A stretch of 64,000 nucleotides of DNA, taken from contig NZ_VEWL01000007.1 of assembly GCF_006376685.1 (NCBI RefSeq), forward strand, positions 158,949 through 222,948, given 5' to 3'. Positions within the stretch are counted from its first letter, which is position 1. Each line of letters starts with the position of its first letter. The notes beneath the pieces are model-generated. The model saw only the letters and a list, made by a program, of their open reading frames with translations. It was not told the DNA's origin and did no database searches. Shown here piece after piece: positions 40,735 through 48,946 of this stretch. A program made the position numbers and the translations under genes. This DNA comes from Ochrobactrum teleogrylli (GTDB lineage Bacteria > Pseudomonadota > Alphaproteobacteria > Rhizobiales > Rhizobiaceae).

Positions 40735-41349
40735 ATGGCGGCTGCTCCGGGGATCGTTATAAAGAATGATATAGCGATCATCGGGGCAGGGCCTGTTGCA
40801 CTTTTCGCCGTATTCCAGCTCGGCCTGTTCGGGTTCAGATGTCAGCTTATCGACGCGCTGGATCGGCCGGGCGGACAATGTTCCGCCTTCTATCCCGACA
40901 AGCCAATCTTCGATATTCCGGGTTTCCCCACGATCATGGGCGACGAGCTGGTTTCCCGGCTCCTGGAACAGATCGCGCCCTACGAACCCACATTCCATTA
41001 CGGTCAGACCGTCACGACGTTGGAACGCGCTGGAGATCGCCTTGTCCTGACGACGGCCAACGATGCTTCATTTGCGGCTGATGCCGTGGTGATCGCTTCG
41101 GGTCTCGGTGCTTTCGGACCGGATGGCCAGATCGTGCGGCCCGATCCATTGGCCGAAATCGCTTTGGAAAGAGCTGGCAATGCCATTGCTGTCGCACCTG
41201 AAACTTTCGCGACCTCACAGCCCGATATCTATGCGATTGGTGATGCCTGCTATTATCCGGGCAAGCTGAAGCTGATCCTGTCCGGTTTTCATGAAGCCGC
41301 CCTCATGACGCAGGCTGTGCGCAAGAGGTTGCATAAAGCCGGATCGTAG
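40735..41349 (+). CDS. Shortened ferredoxin-NADP reductase-like flavoprotein, NADPH domain missing
   Basis: It is 204 residues. The FAD-binding N-terminus is intact (IAIIGAGPVALFAVFQLG; DALDRPGGQCSAFYP; YDIPGFP-like FDIPGFPTI), and the C-terminal FAD part is intact (DIYAIGDACYYPGKLKLI; SGFHEAALM). TrxR-like ferredoxin reductases have about 320-350 residues. Here the text jumps from VVIASGLGAF straight to the region before the second FAD motif, so the central NADPH Rossmann domain (about 110-120 residues) is gone, in frame. It could still bind FAD but should not use NADPH. It is either a decayed gene or a specialised FAD protein serving the adjacent ferredoxin. Confidence 0.78.
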   Translation: MAAAPGIVIKNDIAIIGAGPVALFAVFQLGLFGFRCQLIDALDRPGGQCSAFYPDKPIFDIPGFPTIMGDELVSRLLEQIAPYEPTFHYGQTVTTLERAGDRLVLTTANDASFAADAVVIASGLGAFGPDGQIVRPDPLAEIALERAGNAIAVAPETFATSQPDIYAIGDACYYPGKLKLILSGFHEAALMTQAVRKRLHKAGS

Positions 41350-41352
41350 GAA

Positions 41353-41973
41353 TCAGCGCGGCAGTTGATTCATCTTTTCAAGACGATAGGTCAGCAGCCG
41401 CTCGAAGCGCTTTTCAAAATTGATGGTCTCTACGCGATCGAAGCGTTGCTGCGCTTCGTCATGGGCTTCCATCAGCCGGGCGGTGATCCTGTCGATATCC
41501 TTGCGCAAAACGGCGCAGTCCGAGCGAGTGGGGAGGGCGCGGATCTGTCGTTCCATCTCGCTGGCATGGCTGCGCGCGATGACGATATGACTTTCCTCGT
41601 GACGGCGAATGTCCTGATAGAGCGTGTCCCAGATCAGAGCCAGTTCCGCTGTCGCCTTGCGGCGCTGCGCCCAGCGCGGCAGCGAGACTTTCGCGTGAAC
41701 ATTGACATAGACGTCCTGCACCTTGCAGGCCTTGCCCGGCGCACGACCATAGCGGACTTTGGCGTCGAATCGGATTTCAGCGGCGCCAGGATGATGCTGT
41801 CCGGTTTTCTTCAGAAAGGGGCCGCTGCGGGCGAGCGCCTTGTCGAGTTCGGCAGCTGTCTTGCCATTGACGGTGTAATATTTGAATTCACGGAAGATCG
41901 ATGCGGCGTCGGCCTGAGATGCAAGGATTGCAAGAGCCGCGCCAAAAGCCAGAATCCGCTTTTTGAAAATCAT
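41353..41973 (-). CDS. DUF922-type exported putative metalloprotease
   Basis: It is 206 residues from ATG 41973 (MIFKKRILAFGAALAI); the frame is open to 42075 but this start gives a clean signal peptide ending at SQADAA. The mature part carries HEESH (IRRHEESHIVIA), the HExxH zinc motif of DUF922 putative proteases, after YYTVNGKTAAEL near its N-terminus. It is predicted to be periplasmic. The substrate is unknown. It converges on the flavoprotein with three bases between the stops. Confidence 0.78.
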   Translation of the reverse strand: MIFKKRILAFGAALAILASQADAASIFREFKYYTVNGKTAAELDKALARSGPFLKKTGQHHPGAAEIRFDAKVRYGRAPGKACKVQDVYVNVHAKVSLPRWAQRRKATAELALIWDTLYQDIRRHEESHIVIARSHASEMERQIRALPTRSDCAVLRKDIDRITARLMEAHDEAQQRFDRVETINFEKRFERLLTYRLEKMNQLPR

Positions 41974-42133
41974 ATTCTGGCACCTTTTTCCTAAACTCGG
42001 AATAAACTCATATTTTGCCGTCGCAGCATGGCATGCAAACGTCAAGAGAACTATAACGCTTTGGTTAAATGACATTCGGCCAGCTTGGTTGCATCGCGGG
42101 CCTTAATTAGCATCTATACAGGAATATCCGGAA

Positions 42134-42985
42134 ATGACGAAAATCTGGCAACTGGCTCACGGGCGCAGCCTTGAGTTCGGGGAAAAGTCCGTAATCATGG
42201 GCATCCTCAATATCACGCCGGATTCCTTTTCCGATGGTGGGCATCACAATGAACTCGAAACGGCGCTTGCCGCTGCCGGAAAGATGCTCGAGGACGGCGC
42301 CACCATCATTGATGTTGGCGGTGAATCGACGAGGCCGGGCGCTGAGAGCGTCGAAGCCGCAACAGAGGTGGCCCGTGTTGTACCGGTCATCCGGGCGCTG
42401 ACGGAACGTTTCGGCTGCATCATTTCCGTCGATACGTATCGGGCTTCAACGGCCCGAGCGGCGGTGGAGGCTGGCGCGCATATCGTCAACGATGTCTGGG
42501 GCTTGCAGCGCGAACCGGCTATTGCCGGTGTTGCCCGCGAGACGGGGGCAGGGCTTGTCATCATGCATACGACCCGCGACCGGGAAACCGATCCCGATGT
42601 CATTGAGGATCGCGCCGTTTTTCTAAAAAAGTCGCTGGAGATTGCCGCTGCGGCAGGCATTGATCGATCCCGCATCATGCTTGATCCGGGTTTCGGTTTC
42701 GGCAAGACCGTGGAGGAGGATGTGGTTTTGATGGCACGGATGGAGGAACTACATCGTTTCGGCTATCCGTGGCTGGTGGGCACATCGCGCAAACGCTTTG
42801 TGGGCACGATCACGGGCGAGACCGACCCTTTGAAGCGTGATATAGCTACGTCTGCGACCTCGGTTGCGTTGCGACTGGCAGGAGCCGACATCTTTCGCGT
42901 TCACAATGTCGCTTTTAATAGAGACGCACTTGCGATTGCGGATGCTATCCTGCAAGTGAAGCGCAGCGAGAATATGAGAAAGTGA
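42134..42985 (+). CDS. folP: Dihydropteroate synthase
   Basis: It joins p-aminobenzoate to the pterin pyrophosphate in folate synthesis and is the sulfonamide target. The 283 residues form a TIM barrel with the pterin loop GILNITPDSFSDGG, the DVGGESTRPGAE loop and the closing HNVAFNRDALAIADA region. It leads folP-folB-folK, with folB starting four bases after its stop. Confidence 0.95.
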   Translation: MTKIWQLAHGRSLEFGEKSVIMGILNITPDSFSDGGHHNELETALAAAGKMLEDGATIIDVGGESTRPGAESVEAATEVARVVPVIRALTERFGCIISVDTYRASTARAAVEAGAHIVNDVWGLQREPAIAGVARETGAGLVIMHTTRDRETDPDVIEDRAVFLKKSLEIAAAAGIDRSRIMLDPGFGFGKTVEEDVVLMARMEELHRFGYPWLVGTSRKRFVGTITGETDPLKRDIATSATSVALRLAGADIFRVHNVAFNRDALAIADAILQVKRSENMRK

Positions 42986-42989
42986 AGCC

Positions 42990-43349
42990 GTGTACACGAT
43001 CCGGATTATGAATTGCGCATTCTTTGCGCACCACGGCGTGTTCGATGAAGAACACAAACTCGGTCAGCGTTTTTATGTCGACGCCATTCTGGATGTCGAT
43101 CCCGGCAATGCGCTGGAAAGCGATGATATTGAAGGGACCGTCCATTATGGAACGGCTTTCACGGTGATCGAGGAAATCATCACCGGTCGCCAGCGCTATC
43201 TGATCGAAACGCTGGCGCTTGATGTCGCCAAGGCTCTGAGCAAGCGGTTTCCTCAAATCAAGCGCGCCGAAATCACCATTCGCAAGCCCAATGCGCCAGT
43301 TCCAGGTGTTCTGGATCATGTTGAGGTCACGGTGGTTCATCCGCAGTGA
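42990..43349 (+). CDS. folB: Dihydroneopterin aldolase
   Basis: It is 119 residues and cleaves dihydroneopterin to 6-hydroxymethyl-dihydropterin. The family marks are the N-terminal IRIMNCAFFAHHGVFDEEHKLGQRF and the late IRKPNAPVPG. It starts at GTG 42990 and overlaps the folK start by four bases, so the three folate genes are coupled. Confidence 0.92.
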   Translation: MYTIRIMNCAFFAHHGVFDEEHKLGQRFYVDAILDVDPGNALESDDIEGTVHYGTAFTVIEEIITGRQRYLIETLALDVAKALSKRFPQIKRAEITIRKPNAPVPGVLDHVEVTVVHPQ

Positions 43350-43879
43350 GTGCAGTCGCAGGACCCTATCGCGCCTGGCTTGGCCTCGGCGGGAATATTG
43401 ACGATCCCGTTCTTTCTATGGGCAGCGCACTGCGCATGCTGGATGCGCGCGCGGATACTAGTGTGGTCGCCGTTTCACCCGTTTATCGCACTCCGCCATG
43501 GGGCAAGACCGATCAGGCCTGGTTTCACAATGCCTGTGCCGAGCTGCGAACCACGCTCGAACCGCTGGAACTGATCGCGACATGTCTCGACGTGGAGCGC
43601 TCGCTGAAACGCGTTCGGCTGGAGCGTTGGGGGCCGCGCATCATCGATATCGACATTCTGGCGATGCAAGATGCTGCCGGGCAGCCTGTTGCGATGGCGC
43701 TGCCGGAACTCCAGTTGCCGCATCCGCGCATGCAGGAGCGGGCATTTGTGCTTGTGCCACTCAGCGATATCGCACCATCCTTGAAAGTCGCCGGGCGAAC
43801 GGTTGCAGAATGGAAAGCGGACGTTCCATCATCCGAAATAGAAAAAGCCCGCACGGATGCGGGCTGGTGGAACCAATAA
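43346..43879 (+). CDS. folK: 6-Hydroxymethyl-dihydropterin pyrophosphokinase
   Basis: It is 177 residues and transfers pyrophosphate from ATP to the pterin, making the folP substrate. Motifs: LGLGGNIDDP at the N-terminus, VYRTPPWG, and the catalytic metal site RWGPRIIDIDIL. The start is GTG 43346. The last codons (KARTDAGW) also form a hairpin that serves as terminator for the convergent gene. Confidence 0.93.
   Translation: MSAVAGPYRAWLGLGGNIDDPVLSMGSALRMLDARADTSVVAVSPVYRTPPWGKTDQAWFHNACAELRTTLEPLELIATCLDVERSLKRVRLERWGPRIIDIDILAMQDAAGQPVAMALPELQLPHPRMQERAFVLVPLSDIAPSLKVAGRTVAEWKADVPSSEIEKARTDAGWWNQ
43841..43865 (-). terminator. Terminator for the exported protein gene, inside folK
   Basis: Read on the minus strand, AGCCCGCA-TCCG-TGCGGGCT is followed by TTTTTC. 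It sits entirely within the last codons of folK and ends 25 bases after the stop of the convergent gene. Confidence 0.75.
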
Positions 43880-43890
43880 AACTGTAAAAG

Positions 43891-44424
43891 TCAGTTCTTG
43901 GCGATGCTGCCGACGGCGACATTATCAATGCGCTTGAGGCTCATGCCGATAACCGGAACGAGTTCCTTTTCGACACGCACCGACACGGTGACATTCATCG
44001 TGTTCTGATCGGAAATGCGGGCCAGCATGGCGCCGTTCAGCTGTTTGCGATTGAGGCCGAACACCATCTTGTTGCCGCTGACGGAACCGGACGTAACGTC
44101 GAGGCCTTTGCCTTCCGAACCATCATTGAACTTGCCGGAATAGCCAGAGCCGACGCGGGTGACGGTCGCCTTCATAGGCTGCGAAAAGACGCCGACGCGG
44201 CAGCTGCCATCCAGCGTCATGCCAACGGCATCATCCGGTGTGGTGCCAGCAAGATTGCAGACGAATTTGGTGCCCTTGTATTTGCCGGCAACGATTTCGC
44301 CCGGGCCGGACCACTGGCCTTCGATCGTCTGGAAAAACTGCTTGTCCTTGTCTGCGGCCAGAACCGGCGCAGCGGAAAGCGAGACGGGCAGCAGCGTCAG
44401 GCAGGCAGCGATGCAATTCTTCAT
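43891..44424 (-). CDS. Exported protein of unknown function, 177 residues
   Basis: The signal peptide covers about 1-23 (LLPVSLSAAPVLAADK). The mature protein is glycine- and strand-rich with one pair of cysteines (KFVCNLAG, GSCRVG). The segments GQWSGPGEIVAGKYKGTKF and SGKFNDGSEGKGLDV suggest a small beta-barrel, such as a lipocalin-like or surface-binding periplasmic domain. I do not recognise a named family. It is monocistronic, 280 bases from the ycjF gene, with an in-folK terminator. Confidence 0.7.
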   Translation of the reverse strand: MKNCIAACLTLLPVSLSAAPVLAADKDKQFFQTIEGQWSGPGEIVAGKYKGTKFVCNLAGTTPDDAVGMTLDGSCRVGVFSQPMKATVTRVGSGYSGKFNDGSEGKGLDVTSGSVSGNKMVFGLNRKQLNGAMLARISDQNTMNVTVSVRVEKELVPVIGMSLKRIDNVAVGSIAKN

Positions 44425-44703
44425 ATTCGGCTCTGTCCCGGAATTTGCGACCTTTACTGGACGCCATTCCTAATCGTTGTTGGTCAGTATGTCACGACCG
44501 AATGTCGTGTCATACGCTGCAAAAAGCCGGAATAACCGGCACTATCAGAAACAACGGACTGGATGGGCACACCGAAACAGGATTGTGCCAAACGACCAGT
44601 TCGCGCGATTCTGACGCAGGATTTCTATCCGCTAATAATCGTCGCGAATGGTTAACGCTTGGTTTTTATCGGGCTGGAAGTCAGTGGGTTTTCCCGGAAA
44701 AAC

Positions 44704-45831
44704 TCATGGTTGGGCCTTGGGCGCTGCAGCCTTGCCAGACCTGGGCGCGGCGCTTCTGTCGCCATTGACGCGGGCCAGATCGCCGATGAAATCGCTGATA
44801 CCGGGGCGCTTTTCAGCGTTAAACGGGAAGGGGCGCACGACCTCCATCGCTGCTATGCCGATCCGCGCCGTCATGAGGCCGTTCACCACGCCTTCGCCAA
44901 GCTTGGCCGACAGCCGCGACGCCAGACCCTGCCCGACCAGTTGCTGAATCACGCTGTCGCCCATGGCAATGGTGCCAGTGACCGCCAGATGGGCGAGAAC
45001 GCGCCGCGCGAGCTTGATAAAGCCTAGCGTACCGGGCCTGCCGCCATAAAGCTGCGACAGCCTGCGAATGAGCCGCGCCGATTCGAAAATCACATAGCCA
45101 ATATCGACAAGCGCCCGCGGGCTGATCGCCGTCACAATCGATACGCGCTTCGACGCGTTGAGAATGAGCGCGCGCGCTTCACGGTCGAGCGGGCGCAGAA
45201 TTTCCGTTTCCGCGAGTCGGATCAGATCGCGCCCATCGATGATGTCGTCGGTCAAACCGTCCAGAAGCTGACGTCCACGCGCCGTTTCCGGCAGGTTGGC
45301 CGCAATGGCGCGCAATTCATCGACCGCTTTGCGCGCAGCCGCCATGTCATCGCGCTCTGCGGCGTCCGCCGCATCCCTGCGCAAATGCTGCACGGAGGCG
45401 AGGCGTCTCAGGGCCAGCAATTCACGGGTTATGATGGCGATGAAAGCGGCGAGGGCGACGAGTGCTACCGCCAGAGCGGTCCAGCCGAGCCAACCTGCAC
45501 GGGCAAAAAGCGCCTGAATGAGATCTTCGGTCCAGATGCCAACGGCAAAAGAAACCAGAACACCCAGTGCGCCGGTCAATATCTTGCCGAGCGACCATCC
45601 GCCAAACCAGCCCTTGCGCTTCGGTGCTTCGAAGGCTGGATCAAGAACTTCGAGTTCGGCGGCTTCTTCGTCGCTGAGTTCGAAAATATCCGGCTCTACG
45701 ACGATCTGCTCCAAATCTTTGACGGCACGGGGTCGGCGCGGCGTCTCGTCAGGCGCTTCCGGTACCGGTTGAACGCGTGGCTGGGGGGCAACCTTGAAGG
45801 AGGTCGGTTTGCGCGGTGTGTCATCGCTCAT
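44704..45831 (-). CDS. ycjF: YcjF/DUF697-type membrane protein
   Basis: It is 375 residues. The N-terminal 70 are acidic and proline-rich, then two membrane helices (about 95-115 and 128-150, ILTGALGVLVSFAVGIW; LGWTALAVALVALAAF), and a DUF697 domain follows (ISPRALVDIGYVIFESARLI; LVGQGLASRLSAKLGEGVVNG). It is always paired with YcjX, here overlapping it by four bases. The pair responds to envelope stress in enterobacteria (Psp regulon); the role here is unproven. Confidence 0.85.
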   Translation of the reverse strand: MSDDTPRKPTSFKVAPQPRVQPVPEAPDETPRRPRAVKDLEQIVVEPDIFELSDEEAAELEVLDPAFEAPKRKGWFGGWSLGKILTGALGVLVSFAVGIWTEDLIQALFARAGWLGWTALAVALVALAAFIAIITRELLALRRLASVQHLRRDAADAAERDDMAAARKAVDELRAIAANLPETARGRQLLDGLTDDIIDGRDLIRLAETEILRPLDREARALILNASKRVSIVTAISPRALVDIGYVIFESARLIRRLSQLYGGRPGTLGFIKLARRVLAHLAVTGTIAMGDSVIQQLVGQGLASRLSAKLGEGVVNGLMTARIGIAAMEVVRPFPFNAEKRPGISDFIGDLARVNGDRSAAPRSGKAAAPKAQP

Positions 45832-47288
45832 GCCAGACGATCTCCGATCAGGAACTGAAGGGCGCGGTCGAGCCTTATATGAGGAAGCGATAGCGTCACA
45901 CCCTCGGCGGTGCGTTCAAGGCGCGGGGGGCGGAACCGCACGAAGCGAATGGCAGGGTCTTCCGGTGTGGAAACCTGTTCAAAGATCGCATTAGGATTCT
46001 TTGGCAAGTCTCCAGGAAATATAGCTGTTTCTGTTTCACCATCGAAAACATCGCCGTCGATACGTTCGCCCTTGAGAGGCGTCCCGACGATGACCGGAAG
46101 AACCTCTTTTCCCTGTGTCACAGTCGCTTCGCGGGTTGCGCGCACGGCTGCCATGGCCAGAACATCGATGTCTGCGCCCGAAAAATTGGCGCGCTCGATG
46201 GCGCGTTCTACAAGACGACGTACAATGGCCTGCAAACGATCATGGCTTTCATGATGCAGATGGTCGGCCTTGGTTGCGGCCACCAGAATTCGCCCGATAC
46301 GGCGCTGGATAAGGCCGGTCAGCAGATTGGAGCGTCCGGGACGGAAACAGGACAGGATATCGGTCAGTGCACGTTCGAGGTCCGCCACCACGGCGCCTCC
46401 GGCATTCATGGCCTGCATCGCGTCGATCAGCACGATCTGGCGGTCCAGCCGAGCAATATGCTCGCGAAAGAACGGTTTCACGACATAGGTTTTATAGGCC
46501 TCATAGCGCCGTTCCATCATGGCCGCGAGCGATCCGGCCTTGATGTCTTCAGGTGCAAGGTTGGGTAGTGGCGCAAAGGTCAGCGCAGGCGAGCCATCAA
46601 GATCGCCAGGCATCAGGAAGCGACCGGGCGGCAGGGTGGACAATGCGCGTTCGTCCGCTTTTCCGGCCCGCAGATAGGCGGTAAAACTTTTTGCCAGCCG
46701 CTGCGCCGTCAGTTCATCCGCCTTTTCGGCTGGATCGACCGAGGCGGCATCCGCCAGCCACGGCTGCGCCAGATCGATATGGGTCGGTTCGTTGGCCAAG
46801 GCGAAGGAATCTGCGCTGAATTCGGCATAGTTCTTGCCGAGCAGTGGCAGATCGAGCAGCCATTCGCCGGGATAATCGACAATATCGACCGAGAGTCGTC
46901 CGGGAGACAGCCATCGCCCCCATGCTGATGCGGTTTCATACTCAATGGTCAGACGAAGCTGCGAAATGGCACGAGTGGAATCCGGCCAGACGCGTTCGTC
47001 GATAAGCGCCGACAGATGTTCTTCATATTGAAAACGCGGAACAGCGTCATCGGGCTGCGGCTCCAGAAGCGCGCGGGAGATCCGCCCCGACTTATACGCT
47101 TCGAACATCGGCAGCCTGCCGCCATGAACGAGATTATGGACCAGTGCGGTGATGAAAACCGTTTTACCCGCGCGGGACAGGCCCGTCACCCCAAGGCGCA
47201 GCGATGGTGAAAGAAGCCCGGTCGCACGTTCCGTCAGTGTGTCCAGTGCGATTTTGGCTTCATCGCCGATGCTGGTAAGCTTTGCCAA
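45828..47288 (-). CDS. ycjX: YcjX-type P-loop GTPase-like protein
   Basis: It is 486 residues of the DUF463/YcjX family. The P-loop GVTGLSRAGKTVFITALVH lies near residues 34-52. It contains VDIVDYPGEWLLDL, the DxxG-like switch, and VLIDAMQAMNAGG. It is coupled to ycjF. YcjX homologues are soluble and thought to associate with the inner membrane through YcjF. Confidence 0.88.
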   Translation of the reverse strand: MAKLTSIGDEAKIALDTLTERATGLLSPSLRLGVTGLSRAGKTVFITALVHNLVHGGRLPMFEAYKSGRISRALLEPQPDDAVPRFQYEEHLSALIDERVWPDSTRAISQLRLTIEYETASAWGRWLSPGRLSVDIVDYPGEWLLDLPLLGKNYAEFSADSFALANEPTHIDLAQPWLADAASVDPAEKADELTAQRLAKSFTAYLRAGKADERALSTLPPGRFLMPGDLDGSPALTFAPLPNLAPEDIKAGSLAAMMERRYEAYKTYVVKPFFREHIARLDRQIVLIDAMQAMNAGGAVVADLERALTDILSCFRPGRSNLLTGLIQRRIGRILVAATKADHLHHESHDRLQAIVRRLVERAIERANFSGADIDVLAMAAVRATREATVTQGKEVLPVIVGTPLKGERIDGDVFDGETETAIFPGDLPKNPNAIFEQVSTPEDPAIRFVRFRPPRLERTAEGVTLSLPHIRLDRALQFLIGDRLA

Positions 47289-47362
47289 TGATGTCCTCGC
47301 AGGGTGAATCTCGGTTCACGTATAAATAAGATGACGAACCCTTTTCGCAAGACGAAGGCGCG

Positions 47363-47866
47363 TCAGGCTCCCGGCTGCGGAAAACTTTCAAGAAATCCGT
47401 GTTCGCGGCTGAGATCGCTCAGCTTTTCAGAAAAAATGATTGTTGCGAGGGCGGCGGTGGGGAAACCGGCATGCAGACGGTCAAGGCTCTCCCGGTCGCC
47501 TTTGGCGCACAAGGCAAGCGCCAGATCTTCCATGCTCGGATTATGCCCGACCAGCATCAGCGTCTCGACATCGCCATGCGCGCGAATGGAGCGCAGATAT
47601 TCCGCTGCGCCGCCGCTATAGATTTCGTCGTCTATGATGGTTTCGACCTCGACGCCCAGCCTTGTCTGCAGGCCGAAGGCGGTTTCCCGCGTACGGCAGG
47701 AGCCGGAAAGCACCACGCGGTCAGGCAGAAGGCCTGTCGCGCGCATCGCCTCGGCGAGCCTGTCGAGCGCGTTGTGGCCTTCCACATCCAGCGGCCTGTC
47801 GTAATCCTTCATTCCGGGCTTTGCCCAGACGGCTTTGGCATGTCGTAGGAGAAGCAAGCGACTCAT
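47363..47866 (-). CDS. SixA-type histidine phosphatase
   Basis: It is 167 residues of the histidine phosphatase superfamily. The catalytic RHAK motif is at the N-terminus (LLLLRHAKAVW), and the second histidine is in LMLVGHNPSMEDLAL. In enterobacteria SixA acts on phosphohistidine of phosphotransferase proteins. Related rhizobial proteins may act on NPr (inference). The gene stands alone between ycjX and the dksA leader. Confidence 0.83.
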   Translation of the reverse strand: MSRLLLLRHAKAVWAKPGMKDYDRPLDVEGHNALDRLAEAMRATGLLPDRVVLSGSCRTRETAFGLQTRLGVEVETIIDDEIYSGGAAEYLRSIRAHGDVETLMLVGHNPSMEDLALALCAKGDRESLDRLHAGFPTAALATIIFSEKLSDLSREHGFLESFPQPGA

Positions 47867-48251
47867 CTGTACCGTCCCGAACGTGGCTACACAGATGTTT
47901 TGCCATGATTTTCGCTAAAATGCGCGGTTGCTGCGTCATGTGGCGTAATTTTCCACCGTTGCCTGACGTTTTTCACAGCGGATTGGTGCTGATTTATTGG
48001 GCATAATAGAGCAACGGTAACGGAATTGCTGAGATCATGTTTCCCGTTGCAATCTATTTTTAATCCTCGGTGTCATCTTCCAGACATAATGGCCGGAGTA
48101 TCTGTTGCGCGCGCGATTTGCACAAATTTTTTGCAAATACACACAAAATTGATGCACTAAAAAGTAGTGGGATACGTTTCTTTGATGTTGTGTCGACTGG
48201 ACGATGGACTTATATAACCGCACGCGTCTCCTAGATGTGGGGTGATTCAGA
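47867..48251. promoter_or_regulatory. 385-base region upstream of dksA with a putative promoter
   Basis: No credible gene. A sigma-70-like promoter lies at 48188-48216: TTGTGT, 17-base spacer, TATATA. It points to dksA, with a leader of about 30 bases. The rest is AT-rich and contains CAAATTTTTTGCAAATACACAC. Whether a small RNA is present cannot be told by eye. Confidence 0.45.
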
Positions 48252-48668
48252 ATGAGTGAATTAATCGACCTTGACTATAGGCCCACTGAAGACGAACCGT
48301 TCATGAATGAACGGCAGAAGTCTTACTTCCGAGCGAAACTAATCGCCTGGAGGAATGATATTCTTCGCGAAGCGCGTGAAACGCTTGATGCGCTACAGCA
48401 GGAAAATGCAAACCATCCCGATCTGGCGGATAGGGCATCCTCCGAAACGGACCGGGCAATCGAGCTTAGGGCTCGCGACAGACAGCGGAAGCTGATTTCT
48501 AAGATTGATGCGGCTTTGAGCCGGATTGACGAAGGCACTTATGGTTTCTGCGAAGAAACCGGCGAGCCGATCAGCCTGAAGCGTCTGGATGCACGCCCAA
48601 TTGCGACATTGTCCATTGAGGCGCAGGAACGTCATGAGCGTCGTGAAAAAGTTTATCGCGACGACTAA
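48252..48668 (+). CDS. dksA: DksA, one-cysteine variant
   Basis: It is 138 residues and binds the RNA polymerase secondary channel together with ppGpp to tune transcription. The coiled-coil hairpin is at about residues 20-80 with the acidic tip DLADRASSETDRA. The globular zinc site of Escherichia coli DksA needs four cysteines; here only Cys100 remains (FCEETGEPI), the others being Thr103, Ser and Ala (TLSIEAQ). The fold probably does not need zinc, as in cysteine-poor DksA proteins of other groups. It is monocistronic and closed by a terminator. Confidence 0.92.
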   Translation: MSELIDLDYRPTEDEPFMNERQKSYFRAKLIAWRNDILREARETLDALQQENANHPDLADRASSETDRAIELRARDRQRKLISKIDAALSRIDEGTYGFCEETGEPISLKRLDARPIATLSIEAQERHERREKVYRDD

Positions 48669-48694
48669 AACATAACGTTGGTTTGAGAAATTTC

Positions 48695-48727
48695 AAAGGC
48701 TGCGGGTGACCGCAGCCTTTTGTTTTT
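48695..48727 (+). terminator. dksA terminator
   Basis: The stem AAAGGCTGCGG/CCGCAGCCTTT with a four-base loop is followed by TGTTTTT, 27 bases after the dksA stop. Confidence 0.88.
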
Positions 48728-48741
48728 GCATGCCCGCCAAA

Positions 48742-48778
48742 CTAAAAGCGCCAGCGGCATAACCGCTGGCGCTTTTAG
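48742..48778. repeat. Perfect 16-bp-arm inverted repeat, terminator-like
   Basis: CTAAAAGCGCCAGCGG and its exact complement are separated by CATAA. It is stronger than the dksA terminator just upstream, so dksA has two in series. With its symmetrical T/A flanks it may also close the minus-strand gene at 48947, though 169 bases away. Confidence 0.75.
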
Positions 48779-48779
48779 C

Positions 48780-48925
48780 GCCGTTCCGCTTAAAACGGAA
48801 TCGTAGAACTGCTCTATCTATTTGTCTTTACGCATTATCCTACGCATCGAAGCAGGATCAGAAATCAGTCCAGTGGACTGATTTCCCTGCGTAGGCGCTT
48901 CGCACTTCTGCTGGAAATGCTCCAG
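48780..48925. repeat. Intergenic mosaic repeat with nested palindromes
   Basis: It contains CGTTCCGCTTAAAACGGAA, the phrase GCTCTATCTATTTGTCTTTACG, then a nested palindrome. The inner arms (48861-48885) are GAAATCAGTCCA with one base between; the outer arms are CCTACGCA (48839) and TGCGTAGG (48888). This is the layout of the short dispersed palindromic repeats of Brucella and rhizobia. I found no second copy in the window. The element is non-coding. Confidence 0.6.
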
Positions 48926-48946
48926 GCCGAAACGAGAACCGCCTGC

